DNA of 64,000 nucleotides, taken from assembly GCA_938028835.1 (NCBI GenBank), contig CALIMJ010000008.1:1-64000 (forward strand), read 5' to 3'. The notes below the pieces were generated by a model. The model had not been told where the DNA came from. It saw nothing but the letters and a program-made list of their open reading frames with translations, and did not search any database. Origin of the DNA: an uncultured bacterium. GTDB taxonomy: Bacteria > Sysuimicrobiota > Sysuimicrobiia > Sysuimicrobiales > Sysuimicrobiaceae. Position 1 is the stretch's first letter; every line of letters starts with the position of its first letter. This document shows, one piece after another, positions 62,688 through 64,000 of this stretch. The position numbers and the translations under genes are program-made.

Positions 62688-63950
62688 ATGAGGAAGGCCA
62701 GAGCCACTTGGGCCGTCCTGGTGGCGGCGCTGGTCGCCGTCACGTCCTGGGCGGTGACCTATGCGGCGCCGGTCCGGATGGGGCCGGTGACGGACGACTG
62801 GGGCGTGGTCCGCGTGGCCCGCGGGCAGCCCATCGTGATCGCGTACTGGCTGGTGGTGGCCGGGCCCGACGCCAGCCTGGGGGTGGACAGCCGACGCGGG
62901 ATCGAGATCGCCATCGACGACAAGAAGACGGTAGCCGGCCACCCGGTACGGCTCATCGGTGAGGACAGCGGGTGCAACGCGGAGGGCGGCACCACTGCGG
63001 CCACCAAGCTGGCGGCCAACCGACAGATCGTGGCCGCCATCGGCAGCAGCTGCTCCAGCGAGGCGGTCCCCGGGGCACCCATCCTGTGCAAGGCGGGCAT
63101 CGTGACAGTCTCACCGTCCAACACCGCGCCGAAGCTGACGGATCCCAAGCGGGGCCCGGAGTACGCCTGCTACCTGCGCACCGCCCACAACGACCTGGTG
63201 CAGGGGCGGGCCGCCGCGCAGTTCGCCTACCACGTGCTGGGCGTGCGGCGTGCGGCCACCATCCACGACGGCAGCCCGTACGCGGAGGGGCTGGCGAACG
63301 TGTTTGCGGACGTGTTCAAACGGCTGGGCGGCACCATCACCTCGCAGGAGGCGGTGTCCCCCACGGACACGGACATGCGTCCCGTGCTGACGCGGATCGC
63401 CGCGGGCAAGCCGCAGCTCATCTACTACCCCATCTTCATCGCCGCGGGCGGCCACATCACCCGCCAGGCGAAGGAGGTGGCAGGGCTGGAGAACGTCAAG
63501 CTGATGAGCGCGGACGGCACCTTCTCCCCGGACTTCTGGAAGGCCGCAGGGGAGGCGGCCCGGGGGGTGTACAACTCCAGCCCGGACCTGTCCGTGGAGG
63601 CCCTGGGGTCCAAGTACCAGCAGTTCCTGGACAAGCACCAGAAGAAGTACGGCGAAAAGCCCCTGTCAGCCTTCCACGCCCACGCCTACGACGCGGCCAT
63701 GATGATCTTCGCGGCCATCGAGAAGGTGGCGAAGAAGGACGCGCAGGGCAACACCTACATCGGCCGCAAGGCCCTGCGGGACGCGCTGTTCGCCACCCGG
63801 AACTTCCCGGGGATCACCGGCAACCTCACCTGCAACCCCTACGGCGACTGCGCGGACCCCAAGATCGCCGTGTACCAGACCCTCTCGGCGGACCCCGCGA
63901 AGTGGAACCCGGGGGTGGATCCCAAGAAGGTCTGGGCCATGAAGAGGTAG
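62688..63950 (+). CDS. Branched-chain amino-acid type ABC substrate-binding protein
   Basis: This 420-residue exported protein has a signal peptide (TWAVLVAALVAVTSWAVTYA) and the LivJ type I fold: IVIAYWLVVAGPDASLGVDSRRGIEIAIDD, AAIGSSCSSEAVPGAPILCKAGI, YLRTAHNDLVQGRAAAQFA and FHAHAYDAAMMIFAAIE. Two internal cysteine pairs (SGCN, SSCS, ILCK, TCNPYGDC) are notable for disulfides outside the cell. The permease and ATPase genes probably lie beyond the window. The ligand may be an amino acid or another small acid. Confidence 0.92.
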   Translation: MRKARATWAVLVAALVAVTSWAVTYAAPVRMGPVTDDWGVVRVARGQPIVIAYWLVVAGPDASLGVDSRRGIEIAIDDKKTVAGHPVRLIGEDSGCNAEGGTTAATKLAANRQIVAAIGSSCSSEAVPGAPILCKAGIVTVSPSNTAPKLTDPKRGPEYACYLRTAHNDLVQGRAAAQFAYHVLGVRRAATIHDGSPYAEGLANVFADVFKRLGGTITSQEAVSPTDTDMRPVLTRIAAGKPQLIYYPIFIAAGGHITRQAKEVAGLENVKLMSADGTFSPDFWKAAGEAARGVYNSSPDLSVEALGSKYQQFLDKHQKKYGEKPLSAFHAHAYDAAMMIFAAIEKVAKKDAQGNTYIGRKALRDALFATRNFPGITGNLTCNPYGDCADPKIAVYQTLSADPAKWNPGVDPKKVWAMKR

Positions 63951-63967
63951 GTGGCAGGGTTGAGAGG

Positions 63968-64000
63968 GCGGGGTGGAGCCCGCGAGGGCTCGCTCCCCGC
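63968..64000 (+). terminator. Strong hairpin at the window edge
   Basis: GCGGGG (63968-63973) pairs with CCCCGC (63995-64000), and GAGCCC with GGGCTC inside it, with a GCGA loop. A T run, if any, lies beyond the window. It would reduce read-through from the abundant binding protein to later transporter genes. Confidence 0.55.

Overview
This window is from a GC-rich bacterial chromosome (about 70% GC by eye) with dense, mostly overlapping genes (ATGA, GTGA and TTGA junctions) and frequent GTG and TTG starts. A T-box leader, DtxR-type iron control, ClpC, an RsfS/Obg/NadD block, type III pantothenate kinase and a TrpB2-type tryptophan synthase fit a GC-rich Terrabacteria-type lineage. A deep Bacillota-like, Armatimonadota-like or Sysuimicrobiota-like organism is my guess, not a demonstration. 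There is no rRNA, no CRISPR array and no prophage. The only mobile DNA is a decayed IS607-type element.

Layout. 1-0.7 kb: MntA/HepT toxin-antitoxin pair. 0.96-4.5 kb (minus): ECF sigma, zinc anti-sigma, RseB-like protein, beta-propeller lipoprotein and a secreted OB-like protein. 4.7-7.4 kb: TatA, a polysaccharide deacetylase and an AI-2E-type membrane protein. 7.5-8.8 kb: IS607 remnant. 8.8-11.4 kb: HD-GYP protein, YceI, and a divergent HxlR regulator with a palindromic operator over the yceI promoter. 11.5-15.1 kb: rplU-rpmA-obg-nadD-rsfS and a double GNAT protein. 15.2-17.3 kb: a frameshifted TIGR04255-type gene coupled to a HEPN-like gene, then a heptad-repeat membrane protein. 17.3-22.9 kb: a T-box leader (probably proline) ahead of proC-pheA-thrC-hom-lysC. 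23-28.6 kb: purine permease, SAM hydrolase, an S41 protein lacking its catalytic lysine, CYTH and TrpB2. 29-33.8 kb: DtxR-type regulator and an Fbp-type Fe(III) ABC transporter with two matching promoter/iron-box sites. 33.8-36.1 kb (minus): GT2, SMR-like protein and GT39 for polyprenyl-phosphate-sugar glycosylation. 36.2-40 kb: a short orphan transcript, tRNA(CAU), tilS and ftsH. 40-42.1 kb: nicotinamidase, a small membrane protein, an ASCH protein and KptA. 42.1-48.3 kb: folate, biotin and pantothenate genes (ftcD-folP-folB-folK-birA-P1 peptidase-ECF S component-coaX). 48.3-54.7 kb: quinate-dehydrogenase-like and acyl-ACP-reductase-like pair, greA with an attenuator-like leader, clpC, and nuclease-like gene plus hpt. 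54.9-62.5 kb: HEAT protein, cutA, surE, ftsE, ftsX, an EnvC-like M23 protein, ctpA and a divergent deacetylase. The window ends with a Liv-type substrate-binding protein and a strong hairpin.

The genes mostly serve core metabolism, division and envelope upkeep. The best candidates for something undescribed are the TIGR04255/HEPN-like cassette, the five-gene amino-acid operon behind one T-box, the short transcript at 36.2-36.4 kb, the repeated TTGAC-N17-TAGCCTAA iron promoters, and a group of apparently leaderless genes.
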